The translations under genes and the position numbers were made by a program. This document shows positions 12,592 through 25,327 of a DNA stretch of 64,000 nucleotides, piece by piece (positions within the stretch are counted from its first letter, which is position 1; each line of letters begins with the position of its first letter). This DNA comes from Klebsormidium nitens (lineage: Eukaryota > Streptophyta > Klebsormidiophyceae > Klebsormidiales > Klebsormidiaceae), in contig DF236955.1 of NCBI GenBank assembly GCA_000708835.1, positions 1 through 64,000 of the forward strand, given 5' to 3'. The notes below the pieces were generated by a model that was given only the letters and a program-made list of their open reading frames with translations, had not been told where the DNA came from and did no database searches.

Positions 12592-15500
12592 CTAAGAGCT
12601 GGTGCCGCTGGCGAGCCGGCCTTGGTTCTTGCGCTTCCTGGTGGGGGCCTCCTCCTCAGTCTGCGGAAGCACCAGACATTGAATGATCCCACTTGCAATT
12701 TCCAAATCAGAGCTCTGAGCAGATAAAATCAGATAACTGGGGAAGCAATGCAATCTCGGACAGCTTCCATTTTACACCCCCGGATCATCAGCAGAAAACC
12801 TAGCCACCAATCAATTTGGACCGTTGATGCTGGGAGTGCTCAGAGGAGGATGCATCCGGATCAAGAAGTCAGAATCTCCTTTCCAGACCAGACAAGTATG
12901 ACTTTCAAATTGCGGGCCGCAGCTACCACTTCAATGAGGAGCAACAAAAGCAAAAGAACGAAATCAACTGAACGCAACCACCAGCATCCAGAACCGGGTG
13001 ATTTGAGGCATGAGAACTCACCTCCTTCTTGACGGTCGTCTCCTTCTCGGACAGGACAAGCTCGATGTGGCAGGGGGAAGACATGTAAGCTGCAAAAGAC
13101 AGGACGTCAGGAAAACGACAAACGCAAACTGGTTGTCTGATTGGGTAAGTCTTGAAATTGGGGATCAACCTGAAGGTCTTGAGCTAAGCGCCAGTTGTGA
13201 TCAATCCGACCAGCAAAGGACAGAGTCACGAAGTAAATCGATGCTGACATATGATGCAGCAGGATGACAGGGCCCCTTGCCCCTCTCATAAATACGCAAT
13301 GAAGATTATGACTCCTCCATGCAAGCAACCGAATCAGCTGGCAAAGCAACCAAATCCCTCATGCTGCTTGAAAAGTCATCAGAGCAGACCCAAACCGCCT
13401 GAGCCGACCAATCTCAACATGCTCACCCTCTTTGCCCTCTGTAAGTGTTGGTAGCCCAAAAACCAGCCTTCACTTGAAGTTCCAGGCAAGAAAAGAGTCC
13501 GAACAGAAGTGGAGCAGAATGGAACAAAGGGAAAGAAAGCGGACTCACGGTTGATGCGCCCGTGGGCACGGTATGTTCTTCTCCTCTGCTTCTGCGCCTT
13601 GTTCACCTGGATGTGCGACACCTCCAGCGTGTCAACATCTAGACCCTTGACCTGCAGAAGAAAAGAAAAATGTCAGAGATGGCAACTTGCCGATGAATCT
13701 AGCAAAGAAGGTACGAAAGTGTGGTCCGGAAAGGGTGCTGTGACATGTGTCCCCCTGAGCTGAAGTCTTGCAAAGGTCACTATTTTGCAATTCGTTTTGC
13801 ACTGGCTACATCAGTAAACTGAATGGAGGTAAGGTAACTCGAAGTTCCCTGCCCACAATCCTTGCACAGGTCACAATGGGCACTACATGATGATGTGCAA
13901 TCAAGTAGCAATGGCCTTCAGTGCCAGATGCTTAGAGCTGACCAATAGTTGTTGCAATCAAGCTCCTCGCGGACATGCAAAATCGTGCCCAGGTATTCAA
14001 CCCGGTTCCCCCTTCTAACTGAGGAACTTATCTTGTGCCTCCAGAAAGGACATACAAGATACATGACCCATTTGCTCAATCCAGCCAAAGCTGGGCAACG
14101 GACACTTTGCGTCCAAGCGGCCAGCTCAAGGGTGCTGTAAGACGGCAAACCGATGCTCCATTCGTGTTTTGGACACAAGGAGAGCCGTTTCTCACCGCCA
14201 GCAACAAACAACTCTCCTCCATCGAAGAGAAACAAGAGAACTAAAGAACAACATGGATCCATGAAAGCGTTGCCTCTCGCGCCCCACCTCTGCGTTGCTC
14301 TCCGCGTTCTTGAGCAGGTTGAGCAGGAACTCGCACGACTTCCTGGGCCAGCGGCCCTGCCCGTTGGCCTGGCCCGCGTTCTTGGCCTGCGCTGTCCGCC
14401 CCACGCCACCGCAGAAGCGCCGGAAGGTGATGACCTCCTTGTGCGCAATGACGTTCTCCAGGTACGCCTTAGCGCGCACCAGGGTCATCTTCTTGATGGC
14501 CTGGGCTGACTCACGCGTGTTCTGCACGGGTGGGGTTAGGCAGTGGGTTAAGGTTGGGGCAGGTTACGCGTGGGTTTCTCGTTTTATATAAACCTACTCA
14601 TGCTTTCCTGTGTGGGAGATTGAGTTGGCGAAACCCGTTGATGGGGGGTTTGCCCGCCGCAGGGGCTTCGCTCGACAGAACTTCAACCAGCGTCGTAAAG
14701 AAAAGACGCTGAGGCGAACCAAATTGTGCAATTGCAGCAAAGACCATCGAGTCTTGTACTGTTTGCCCAGGACCCGATACAGGGATCGCTTAACGCTGCG
14801 TGTCATTTGCCTTTGCTAACCAACCAATTGCGCAATTGAAGTCTACCACTGCGCCCCCCAACCTGCTTCTGCGGCCTTCTGCTGCTCTAGGCACAGGCTC
14901 GTCCAAGTGCCTTGCAAACTTCTACAAATAGAGGCAGGTGGCAAAGCTGTCCTGGTAACGGTGCTGTTGAGACTGTCAAACCTGCTGCTCGCATCTGCAC
15001 CGCTGATCAAAATTCTGACTTGTTGCCATCTCCAAAAGCAGACCCAAGGATATCAGCACTACAGGCCAGATTAAGGCCAGGTTAATTGCTTGGCGTGCGC
15101 TTTTGCCGATGTGCTGAGATGACACCTAAAGGGAGATCAAAAGCTTGTGACTGCCAGCCCAGTATCCTCCATGTTAAGACCTGATTGCACTGGTCGACAC
15201 AGCCGTGTCAAGGTTGACCCGGCGGAAAGGCGCCCCAAACTCCCGCCCAGAGTGTTTCACGCCATGCTACAAGACACAGACATCTGAAGATTTGCGGGCT
15301 CAGTTGGTAAGCACGACCCCCAGCCCCGTGGGTTGAACACAAAGGCCCTGCACCTTCTCCTCCAACCCTCACTGCAATGCTTCCCAATGCCTTTCTGCCA
15401 CTCCTCCTTCCCAAATGCACCCATGCCCCGGCCGCCTTCTGTTGCTGCGGCCTTCCAATATGAAAGCTTTGGCTGCGCTTAAGTTAAGCTCTGGAGTCAC

Positions 15501-16017
15501 TAACCTTGAAGTGCACGCGCAGGTCAGACCCACGGGCCTTGACCGCTGCAGAAAACAAGAGCGACACGATTAAGATAACCATTACCAACCAGAAGATGAC
15601 CCAAAAAAAGGGGCCAAGAGGGAAGGGTATTGAGGAGGTCATTCCTAAGCCAGCACAGAGCTGAAAAGATCCTCTATGCGTTTCAGATTATCCACACAGG
15701 AAAGCCAGTTCCGCCAACAACAAAAGCAGGAAGGAGCATTACACCGCACTTCCCTTGTTCCTGTCTGAGCATACAAACAAGAGGTAAATGACAGTCTACA
15801 TTCGAACAAAGAATAGCAACTCACTCTTGGTGCTGCTATCCGGCTCATTCGCGTACTTCACCTGCAGCAGAAGGAACGCAGAATGAGGACACCTCTCCAA
15901 GCACCAAAAACATAACACCGACATACAAAATCAGTCTCCCTATTGTACAGGCAACCAATCAGCCCGAGCACTCAAGAGCACCTAAGGTGCCCACGGTCTC
16001 AGCGCCTGACTCACCAT
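12592..16017 (-). CDS. RPL17: Ribosomal protein uL22 (60S L17), 7 coding exons
   Basis: CDS: complement(join(12592..12660, 13022..13089, 13549..13651, 14288..14521, 15505..15545, 15825..15861, 16015..16017)), 184 aa, matching eukaryotic L17. The first coding exon consists of the ATG alone (GCCGCCAAGATG|GTGAGT). The next starts [13 protein letters not shown], then [13 protein letters not shown]. The large exon has [37 protein letters not shown] and [10 protein letters not shown]. Then follow [31 protein letters not shown] and [16 protein letters not shown]. The C-terminal tail is basic (TRKRKNQGR). It is a core protein of the large subunit near the exit tunnel, with its C-terminal extension in rRNA. 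All splice phases agree. It is divergent from the HAD gene, with only 387 bp between starts. Confidence 0.96.
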
Positions 16018-16404
16018 CTTGGCGGCCCTTGCGCACCCTTCCGAGCAGGCCCCTGGGTGAAAGAGGACGAGAAACGGGGAGGAGAGCCGCTTGGCGTCTT
16101 CCCAAAAGCAAAGCGTTTTCGACCATCTTCAACTTCGACGGCAGTGTCTGGTTTCAATGGCTGTTCGATAATGGTTATCGTCGAATCTAAGTTCTCACTC
16201 AGCAAGAATTGTTGCGAACTAGAGCCTAGAGCAGATGATTTTTGGCTCTCGAAAAGCAGGCCAGAAAGTTGGGGTTCTGACTCCTAGGCTCGATCTGAGC
16301 AGTTCTGAATTCACTCTTATCCGAGCACTGATCAATCAATGACAATAGCACTAGAAAGCTCAGGAACGCTCATCTGTTGATGTTTCGCCTGTTCCCTGGT
16401 CGAG
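16018..16404. promoter_or_regulatory. Compact bidirectional promoter region, RPL17 / HAD-like gene
   Basis: 387 bp separates the two start codons on opposite strands, so both 5' UTRs and promoters must lie here. The RPL17 start context is GCCGCCAAGATGG, a strong Kozak-type context. I see no convincing TATA box. Confidence 0.5.
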
Positions 16405-19400
16405 ATGAGAGCTGTTGCGTCTCGGCTCCCAAAGAGAATCGGTGCGTGCACAGCATTGGACGCATCCGTATTGAAAGAAACCCTTGGTAGATCTAAAATG
16501 CTGGCCCGTCCAACTATCCAGCTCCATCGTGCGGCGCCGGCGTCAGAATGTGCTCGATTTGGAGGCCTAGCTGCTGCCTCTCACCTGCGGAAAGTTGCGA
16601 TCTGTGAAGGTCAGCTGCGAACACTCTTCTTTGGACGTTGCTTGGCTAGCCCCCCCTTCTGCAGAAAGGAGCGGTTTTTAGAAAAGCAAGGAATCCATGC
16701 ATCTTCCTCAAGCCAGGAGCCACGATACAAGGCCCTGACTGTGGACATTGGGGGGACGTTTCTCAAGACGTCAGTGCCTGTGGCTGAGGCGTATGCCGAA
16801 ATTGGGAAGAAGTATGGTGAGCAACATTTCCTTGCGCCCCCCTGAGCCTTTAGCGAAATCGAAGGACTTTCTGAAAGATCCTCCAAGAGCACTGGTGACT
16901 GGTGTTGGAATTGTTCCCATAGTCGCTGTCTCATTAGAATTCTGGTAGCAATGAAAGTTCTGACCACAGGAACTTGCGGAAACTCATAGGTTCTGGTCAA
17001 TTCTGGTCTGCTTGTTCACATCTCTTCTCAATAAGTCCATTCAGCCGCTTTGTGCCCCACAGAGATGGTGCAGTACTTCATTAAGGTCGATGTCTGCCGT
17101 TCTGAGTCTCAATCATCTCCGCTTGGAGCTGGTAGATAAAGGCGCTTTTCTCTGACACCCAGGCAAAATGTTAGACGAGATCAAGGCTTATCACTGCAAT
17201 CACTAGCAATCTTGCTGCAGGAGTAACGGCGACCCCTGACGACATCAAGAAGGGGTTCAAGGCAGCCTTTGCAAAGCCATGGCCTGACCGCCTTCGTTAC
17301 GAGGCACGTAAGAACCCTGTCTCCTTTCTGCTCTTGGAAAACTCTTCGGCTTTGAAAGGTGTGTTTTGAAAGCCTCTTCCCTGCATATGCTCGAGATGCG
17401 CCGACAACCTAGTGTCTAAGTGAGTCAAGAAGATGGATGGTGCCAGTCGTTTTTAAGCGGTCACATAGCCCATTTTCCAAGGGGATAAGCTTCCAAGGCT
17501 TTGGCGCTCGCTTGCATGCTTATTGTCCAGATTGCATCACTCTCAGAATTTCGACGGAAGCAGGATTCTGCCTCTGCAAACGATTCGGTCATAATGTACG
17601 AAATCTTTCTTCCCCAAAATGGTCAATCATACATTCGTCGAACACCTTGAATCACTTGAAGAAAAGATTTCTTCAGATTAGCTCGGACCTGACATTGCTT
17701 TCTTGTAAATTACTTACTCTGCTTCACCCGTGGCCCCCTATCTTGATCGTGGACCTGAACACTCATACAGTAGATGTCTTGCGCAGGGTGACGGCCGGCC
17801 CTTTTGGCGGCATGCTGTCGCTACTGCCACAGGGTGTGACAACACTGATTACTTTGAAGAACTGTATCTGGTGAGGGGGTTCTTGATCAGATCGGGATCG
17901 GAAGTCAAAAAGAATTCTAATTTTGAATCTTAAAAACTCGAGAACATGTTTGGCACCCATCAGCTTCCTCGGTCTGGTTTGTAGTCTTCGGTAGCAGTCG
18001 GATATCACATGCCCTGTAGTTCTTGTTGCCCACGCTTTAGCCCTTGTATCCTCTTCCAGGATGGATCAGTTGGGTCCCCTTTCATTGCAACGGGAGCCTA
18101 AGATTTGCCTTGATAGTTGCTGTTCGGCAATCCCCTGGAATCGACTTGCTGTATTCACTCTCCTATCAACCACTCTCTCCCCAAATCTGTCTGCAGCACT
18201 ATAGTCGAGGCGATGCTTGGAAAGTCGAGGATGGGGCTGAAGAGGCCTTGTCAAAGCTGAAAGCAGCGGGTGGTAAGCCGGATATGTCTTCCTTCTCCTA
18301 AGGGCAGCTCGTTTCGCGCAGCTCCTTGACTATTTGAATAAACTTCCAGACTGACCTGCAGCTCGAGACTCTCGTTGGGCGACGCTGGAGTGTTTCGCCC
18401 TGCTTTGAATCAGCGATCAGTTCGCTAGAGGGACACCTCAAGGTCCCCATGCATGCCTACTGTGCATACCTTTCGATCGGAGATTGGCTGCCCGAAGGAA
18501 AACTTTGATTCGTATTGGAGAATCAATGGCTGCAGTAGTCTTTCTTTGTAAGCGAAGAAGACAGGGACGCGCCTCTCATCCACGGCCTCTTGGTCGAATG
18601 CAGACTCTCACGTAGAAACATCAAAGTGTATCTTAGTTCGTTGACCATGCTTGGCATCGGCGACGAACTTAGAGCGCCAGAGTTTACGAGGTTCTCACTG
18701 CAGCGTACTCGCTTCGACCTTGTAGATTTCTCTTGCAGTTAAGCTTGGCGTCGTCTCCAACTTCGACACACGCCTGAGGCCCGTGCTGGACGATCTTGGA
18801 GTGTCCGACCTGTGAGTTACCTAGGCCCGACTCTTGCTTTGACATAAGAGCAGTCGTTTAGGAGTGTTTTTTCAGTCCGGAAATGCTGCCGGCGCCATGC
18901 TAGGGCGTCGAGCCGAGAGCCTTATCTATGCTCTCCTTCGGCTTTCGTCGTGCTCGTTACTCCGCCGTTTGAGGGAGCCTTCTGACGTCATCGAGGCTTC
19001 TGCAGGTTTGATGCAATCATCGTGTCAGCGGAGGTCGGCCACGAGAAGCCGGCGACGGAGATCTTCCAGGCTGCACTGAGTGAGTCCATCATTGAAGCAG
19101 CTCAGATTGACATAACATCACCTACGTTTCCTCCTCGAACTCGCAGCAAAGTCTTTGAAATACGATCCGAGAACGGGCGGAGGCCTTGTAGTAAGCGGCA
19201 GCTTTTGCGAAAGTCAGAGCAGCGTTTGGTTTAATATTTCAACTGAGATACTGCCAGCGATGGTTGTCCCCGGGTCCCAGGCTTGGCTTTCAGCCAGGCG
19301 GAATAGGGCTCCAGGATAGCGACCCGGGAAAATCTCCTTCGGTTTATGGTGTCGTAACGGGTAGAGGGAGACTTGTATATCCTGGCCGGTTCACGCCTTC

Positions 19401-19716
19401 GCCCTTGACTACAAGCCCCCAGAGTCTTTGGTTAGAGTTGAGTGCATGAACAAAATGGACCCGTCGAGGACTCGATTGTAGCCTAAAGGTTTCTACGACT
19501 CCAGGTGCCGCGTCCTCCTTTATCATTCTATCGCATACTTCTTAACCGTTGATCTCCGATGCAGGTGCTCTGAGCATAAGCCGGTCAAGCGAAGCTGCTC
19601 ACATTGGCGACGACCGTACGGCGGATGTCGATGGAGCAAAAGCCGCTGGTATGCAAGCCTGGTTGTGGAAGGAGGATGTCAAGACCTTCGACGAGCTTGT
19701 AAGACTGATCTTATAG
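16405..19716 (+). CDS. HAD-superfamily hydrolase-like protein, HDHD3-type (7 exons)
   Basis: CDS: join(16405..16816, 17221..17303, 17787..17870, 18197..18272, 18739..18811, 19006..19079, 19565..19716), 317 aa. Residues 1-105 are basic and Ser/Ala-rich, suggesting an organelle transit peptide; M32 is an alternative start. HAD motif I is D114-I-G-G-T118, so the first Asp is present and the usual second Asp of DxD is Gly. Motif II is in VVSNFDTR, motif III Lys in HEKPATEIF, and motif IV is IGDDRTADVDGAKAAG. A cap domain (KKGFKAAFAKPWPDRLRYE, GDGRPFW) lies between I and II. Intron 2 must use a GC donor (GAG|GCACGT): the nearby GTAAGA donor would bring in a stop after the join. The gene ends by reading through an apparent GTAAGA at 19699 to TAG, giving FDELVRLIL, the expected family C-terminus. 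The substrate is unknown, and the D-to-G change questions ordinary phosphatase activity. Confidence 0.88.
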
Positions 19717-20776
19717 CAGGCTGCCGAGGATCCTCCTCAAGTGGCCGATATATCTTGAATGCAATCAGTTCGTTTTCAGCGGACGGCTGTGTGAAACTTG
19801 ATGGAGGGCAAAGTAGCCGTACTTTCAAATCCGTGCTTCTCCCAAGTTTTAGCCCAACCCGTTCGCAAGGCCTCACGAGTCACCAGGAAACCCTGCCCTT
19901 AGCCGGATGGTAGTGAGATTTCTTCCTGCGATGCCATGCAAACGATTGGATGTAGGTCATGCTACCCTGTAATGATAGCATGCTCAGACCCTGCCTTCAA
20001 CGGGTTTGGCTCGAGCGAGACAGGCCGACCATCTGCCAAGCCGGTGACCAGAATAACTAGCTCTCCAGATTGAAAGTAGATGCACCAAGAGCTCGCTACA
20101 AGATCGGCGCACGAATTGACGGGGACCCTTTGACCAGCGGAATGTTTCCGAACTATAGAAAGCTTGGACTGCCGCTTACGAAGTATGAGCATGCGTGGCT
20201 GACTGCTGCAAGCAACGCAGTAGTAGCTCAATCATCAAATGCATGATCTATGTTAGTCGAAGTTTGTTGATATGGTGCATGCCAGAACTGGGCCGCCGCG
20301 GTAGATTCCTTGCGGCACTGAGCCATGCGAAAGTCTGCAGTGTTGGCCACATACGCACCATACCCGCCTCTTGAGTAGGGATCAAGGGGCGGGAAACTTT
20401 GAAGCTCTGAACACGAGTGCCTGTGTGACGTAGGACTGGTAGAGTTTTGCCTTCTTCACGCCACGAGGGATCATCCTGCTTCATGCCTCTTGATTCGGAG
20501 ATCCGTGTCCGTCGGATGGCAAGCTCGCCAGCCAGGGGAACGGTGCAAAAGACAACACGTGTCGGCATTCATGTGTGGAATGGCATCGACGGATGTACGG
20601 CTCCGAAAATTGATCGAAAGGTCCTGTCTTCTACGGTCAAAGGTAGCCTTACTTCTAGAGTAGCACGCCGCACGTTGTTATGCGCAGAGCGCAGCATTGG
20701 CAAAATCCCTCATGCAGCAGTCAGAACAGCATTCTTCTGGTACCAACTGAAGCGGCAGTGCTAAGCATCTTCAAAC
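19717..20776. other. Intergenic region, same-strand neighbours
   Basis: Holds the 3' UTR of the HAD-like gene and the promoter of the next gene. Open frames at 19962-20231 and 20248-20568 (minus) show no motifs and I do not call them. Confidence 0.4.
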
Positions 20777-23700
20777 ATGGCGTCTTGCTCAGCAGCCAGA
20801 GTAGCTTTAGGAACTGAAAATGGGTTAGTATCGACTCAGCGACAGAAGTTACGGAAGTCGCATCCTGTTTGCCGTGCCAGCTCAACCACTTCAACAGCTA
20901 CGAATAGCCCCTGCCTGACAAGAAGCTCATGCTTCCGAGCTCTCCTTTCCAATCGCATGCAATCCTCCACTTCAAGTATGTCAGCACTTGACAGTCAGGG
21001 CCGCTTGCATGCTGGTAGTCAACAGCAATTTGGCGCAAAGCTACTTACAAATTCTGAAAAGGCAAAGGGAAGGCAGCAAATGTCTTCAAGGAGTTCATCA
21101 GGAAACCAGAACGAAACCAAGACTTTAGAGCCCCCAACTGATGAAAACGGGGCCTCAAGTCGGGATGCACAAGCAGATCAGCGGGCAGGGAGTCCTCTAG
21201 AGAAAGCAATGTGGGGCTTCTATGCTGCATACATGGCGTACATGATCTTTCTGCCCACTGGACCGGGCCTGGCACCTGTGAGTGTCCCTGACAAGTCCTT
21301 GATGTACTTTGCCACCACCTGTGGCAGTCTTCTCTTGAGTGGTGCTTTTCAGTAATGCAGACCAGCTGGAGAACATACGATCAGGTGGTGTTCCTGAGTG
21401 GCTGGCAAAACTTTTATAATATAGGAAAAGGGAAGTTGCGTGAAAGTAGGACACCTGTGTCAAGCGATGAGGAAGGGGCAGGAACAGAGAGGAAAGCAGA
21501 AGACAAGAAAGGATCTACATGCTGGAAGTGGGAGCAGATGAATACTTAATGTGGTCAGGCTTCAGGTTATCTCCATCTGATCAGCTTTGAGTGGAATGCT
21601 ATGCCTGATGCATGTATTGTTTCCGAGGATTTCTGCTTGATTCAATCTATAGTGATCTGCCATGAAGTCAGCACTTCGATGTCAATGAGCTGTAAGTCGC
21701 CCTCCCACAACTTGTGTGCATATATTGCTTGTAAGGAGTGCTACGACCCACTTGTTCCTGGAACTTTGGATACTGTAAACGGGCGTGCTTGGGTGAATGT
21801 GCATGTGAAGATTGTAGAGTCCGGTCATGGGAGACCAGACTGACATTGTTTGGTAACTTTTGCAGGGCGATCCTATCTGGGGCATGAAACCACCCGCGTG
21901 GCAGGAGGTCCTGGATCTTTCCTTCAACTTCATGCTCGTTGTGACGGGGCTCAATACAGGCAAGTAGGAAGCCTCTGCCAACTAGAGTAGATGATATCCG
22001 CGGCCTACAATGCTTGCCGGGAGTCACATTTTGTGGGGAGATTAAAATGAATGCAGCCCCCTTTATTTGGATCAGTAAGTGGGATCTGTGGTCTTAGTTT
22101 CAACCAACTACTGTGAAGGCAACGTAGAGCCTCTGCAAGGTCTGCGTAAATCAGGTTGCTTGGTCAAGCGACATATGTGTGTCTTGATAAGCTCTTTGCA
22201 CTCAAAAGGGCTGGGAAGCCTTTTTGGCGACCATCCGAAGCAAGTCACCACCCTCTCTTGCCAGATTTTCCTAACTCTCCGTTGGCCTGTTTCTCCTTTG
22301 AACAAGGTTAGTGACACTTTCGCTCTTGGGAGCTGGATGGGTACACTAAGACTGGCAAGTTGATACGTTGAAATCCGCAAGAAGCACCTTTCAAGGGAGT
22401 GCACCGTTTGAAAGATTGATCACTGTCAATTCCTTGTCGACTGCAGTTGGAGTGCATGTGGTGGAGGCGCCCACTGTGCATCCGGTGAGGACTCTTTGAC
22501 ACCTTGATCTGAATTCCGAAGCTTGCCGCCAGATTGATTATTGGACCCCAGGAAGTGCACAATTGCTGATTCCGTTTGTGCGGGGTTGCTGTCAACGGCC
22601 CTGGCAAGGCACTTTCTTCGAGCTTCAAAAGGACAGTTAAGAGTAGCACTGTTTGATGCATCCTCAGACGCAATCTGTTCAGCTCCTTCATACGTCCGAT
22701 GTTTGTTCGTATGCCGTCTCTGGCCGCTATCAAGTCTTGACGTCGTCGACTCTTTTCCGGATGTAAGTACAACAGGCCCAAGACGGGGCGCCAAGCGATG
22801 CTGAGAAACGACACAAACATGTGTGCCGCTTCTTTCATTGTAAATTTCATTCACTCAGGGTGAGCTCTTGTACGATCGTACCGGGTAAGAGATGCTTGAC
22901 CAACGCAACTCAGTGACGCTTTCCTCGTGGGTCACATGCTCGGTGTTCGTATGCAGGTTAACGAAGGCCTTTTTAACTTCGTCATCATCTGGAGCATTAT
23001 GCTGGCGCCGCTGATCATCGGCGACAAGCGCAAGGTCAGCCTGAAGACGAAGGAGCTGCTGTGGCTGGGAACGATGTTTATTACAAACGGTGAGTCGACT
23101 TTCTGTTGTGAACTCCGTTGTTGACACCTGGAAAAGGTCACAACCAAAAGTGAGCAAACTGTGTTGCCAGCTCTTGCCCGGCGAAGTAGAACTTTTCTAC
23201 ACGGCACAGAAAAGGAGAGCAGATTTGGCCAAGGAAAAGTCAAGCACTAGTAGTTTGACGGCAGTTGAGGCATCTCAATGTGGAGTAGCAATCAGCTTAC
23301 AAAAAAGAGAACAACGGCGGGTCAGGTTGTTGTTCATACCAGAGGACTTTTTGGCTTCGCCGTGGATTTTCTCTCCGTTGAACTGACGTGTCTACTACAA
23401 TCAAACACCTGTGACAGTCCCTGCCTTCAGCAAATCGACTATCTTGTTTCACCAAACGCTCATCGAAGTCCAAGACACACTCTCACACCAGAAGGATCCT
23501 GCTTCATATTTTCATTGCGTCGAAGTGAAATGCTCACACACGTTTGGGGAGAAAGACGAGATATATTTAAACATTCCGCTTGCCTCAAGAGTTTTAGCTC
23601 GTACTACTTGCTTGACGCGCTCCTCTCTTCGTTAATGCAGTCTTCGCGATCCCGTATATGGCTCTACGATCTGGCCGTCCTGATGCAGACTTGCCTTTAC

Positions 23701-24074
23701 AAGGATCGGACAACGATGACCCTTCCTGGGCTCGCGCGTTCGCACGAAACATTCTGGGCGGCAAGAAGGCCTTGGGCATTGTTGGGTTGGTAATAGGCAC
23801 CTTCATGGTTTATTGGGGCTTTTTCGGAAGAGCAGACATGGGTTTTGGGGGCATCGACGAGCGAATTCAGTATTTCTGGGGGCTCGTGAAGTCGGACCGT
23901 GTGATGTTTGCGTTTGTTTGGGATGTCATTCTGTATTCGATCTTCCAAGCATGGTTGGTGTTGGATTCTGCAAAGTCAGAGTCAGAGAGGGGTCTTGCCA
24001 AAATAGGTGCCATCCCGTTTGTGGGCTTGGGACTCTACTTGTTACTTCAACCACAAGAAGAGGTAGATGGTTGA
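20777..24074 (+). CDS. Predicted plastid-targeted multi-pass membrane protein, function unknown (5 exons)
   Basis: CDS: join(20777..21277, 21866..21959, 22447..22484, 22957..23089, 23641..24074), 399 aa. Residues 1-140 are Ser/Thr/Arg-rich with few acidic residues near the start and a VCRAS motif at about residue 32, which looks like a chloroplast transit peptide plus a disordered spacer. Hydrophobic segments follow: MWGFYAAYMAYMIFLPTG (exon 1 end), LDLSFNFMLVVTGL, EGLFNFVIIWSIMLAPLIIG, ELLWLGTMFI into VFAIPYMALR, ALGIVGLVIGTFMVYWGFFG, VMFAFVWDVILYSIFQAWLV and IPFVGLGLYLLL. The pattern suggests about six or seven membrane spans. Intron 2 has a classic GC donor (ACAG|GCAAGT). The 38-nt third exon encodes VGVHVVEAPTVHP. 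It resembles plant plastid membrane proteins of unknown function, but I cannot name the family and assign no role. Confidence 0.78.
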
Positions 24075-25327
24075 AGAGAAAACGTTGATTACAGACAACA
24101 CGGCTCGCTGTACAGTCTTTTTGCTTGACAAGTTCTCTCCCAAGTTGTGTCAGATTCTGAGCGACATAAACATGTCTGAAGCTTGGCATCCAGAGTCAAA
24201 TTGCTCGTTTTGCCCAAAATGCAGCTAAAGATAGAAAGGTGCCGGCATGGTCTGCAACAATTGATCATATTAGGCATTGAAAATATGTTCTGCTTTCGAC
24301 TTTCTTGTGTATATGCCGTACCGTCAGATGTTGTGATTTGACAATATGTTCTGATGTTATGCTAGAGCACCACGTGAAGCAGCCGCTTGGCATTGTAGGC
24401 GGCTTACAGGTGCACCGCAGACTCATTGTGATTCGTACTTCAAATTATACAACAATTTGTATGGTCGAGTCGTATTTTCTGTGCACTAAGTCTGTCTGGG
24501 GCCCAAGTTTCGAGAGTGAATCACTCAGTCAAGCCAATTTTATCCATCGAACGCAGTTTTTGGGTGACTCAAAGTCTGAAAGCTTAATACTCTAGCTTGT
24601 TCAAAGCCCGGCGGGCCATGCGATGCCCGGCGCGCTTCTGCCACGCACACACCGCATTTGGATTTGCATGCAAAAGCTCCTCGATCAGGCTGAGGAGTTT
24701 TCGCGGTTCCCCGGTTCCAACTCCTTCATCCGAGCCGAGATTGTGAACGAATATAATGGAACGAATGGACGCTGGCCAAGCCATCCCGGACCAGATGAAT
24801 GGGACGCCTGGATCAAAAGTTGCGAGTGTATGAGCATGCTTGCTATAGCGGTCATGTTGCCAGTGCAACGTCCTCTTGCACATGCACAAGGCTGCAGCCA
24901 CCAGGCTGGACTCGAAACATTTGCACGGCTGTACTCTTGCTGTACTCTACTAATCTACTAAGTCTAGCCACCGCAAGCCCACCCCTGCCAGCTCGCCAGA
25001 GCGGCCCAGCACGGCCGCTGCGCCCGCATTCAAAACGGACCGGGCGGCCGCCCGCGCCTCGCGCTGGCCCGCGCTAGGATCGGCGGCCGCCGCTACGTTC
25101 CGCTACGTGCCGCTGCGGAACCAGCTTTGCTTGTTCAAAATTTAGAAGCACCAATGTCAAAACGTTCAAGGCCAAGCTGAGATCTGTGAGGACGCTTTGT
25201 TCAATGCGTTGTTGAATTGTAAATTTATCAAGCAGCAGCTAATGGTGCTTCGATCCGGCTTCTGCAGGTCTGCCTAGGTAGGGAAAAGACCGCGTGAACG
25301 GCGTGGGCATTGCCGGTCATAGTGCTG
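24075..25327. other. Intergenic region with a GC-rich island
   Basis: No gene seen. The stretch at about 24985-25135 is sharply GC-rich, with repeated CGGCCGC-like words and a short repeat CGTTCCGCTACGTGCCGCT. It stands out from AT-richer flanks and precedes the Kir-like gene by about 200 bp, so a promoter role is possible. Confidence 0.4.

Noticed and set aside
17304-17310. GT donor (GTAAGA at 17308) for intron 2 of the HAD-like gene
   Set aside because: It would give CGG TGA after joining to the next exon; the GC donor keeps the conserved RLRYE-GDGRPFW join.
22855-22888. Possible micro-exon GELLYDRTG in the membrane-protein gene
   Set aside because: Its 26-nt length breaks the phase between exons 3 and 4, both of which are otherwise phase 0.
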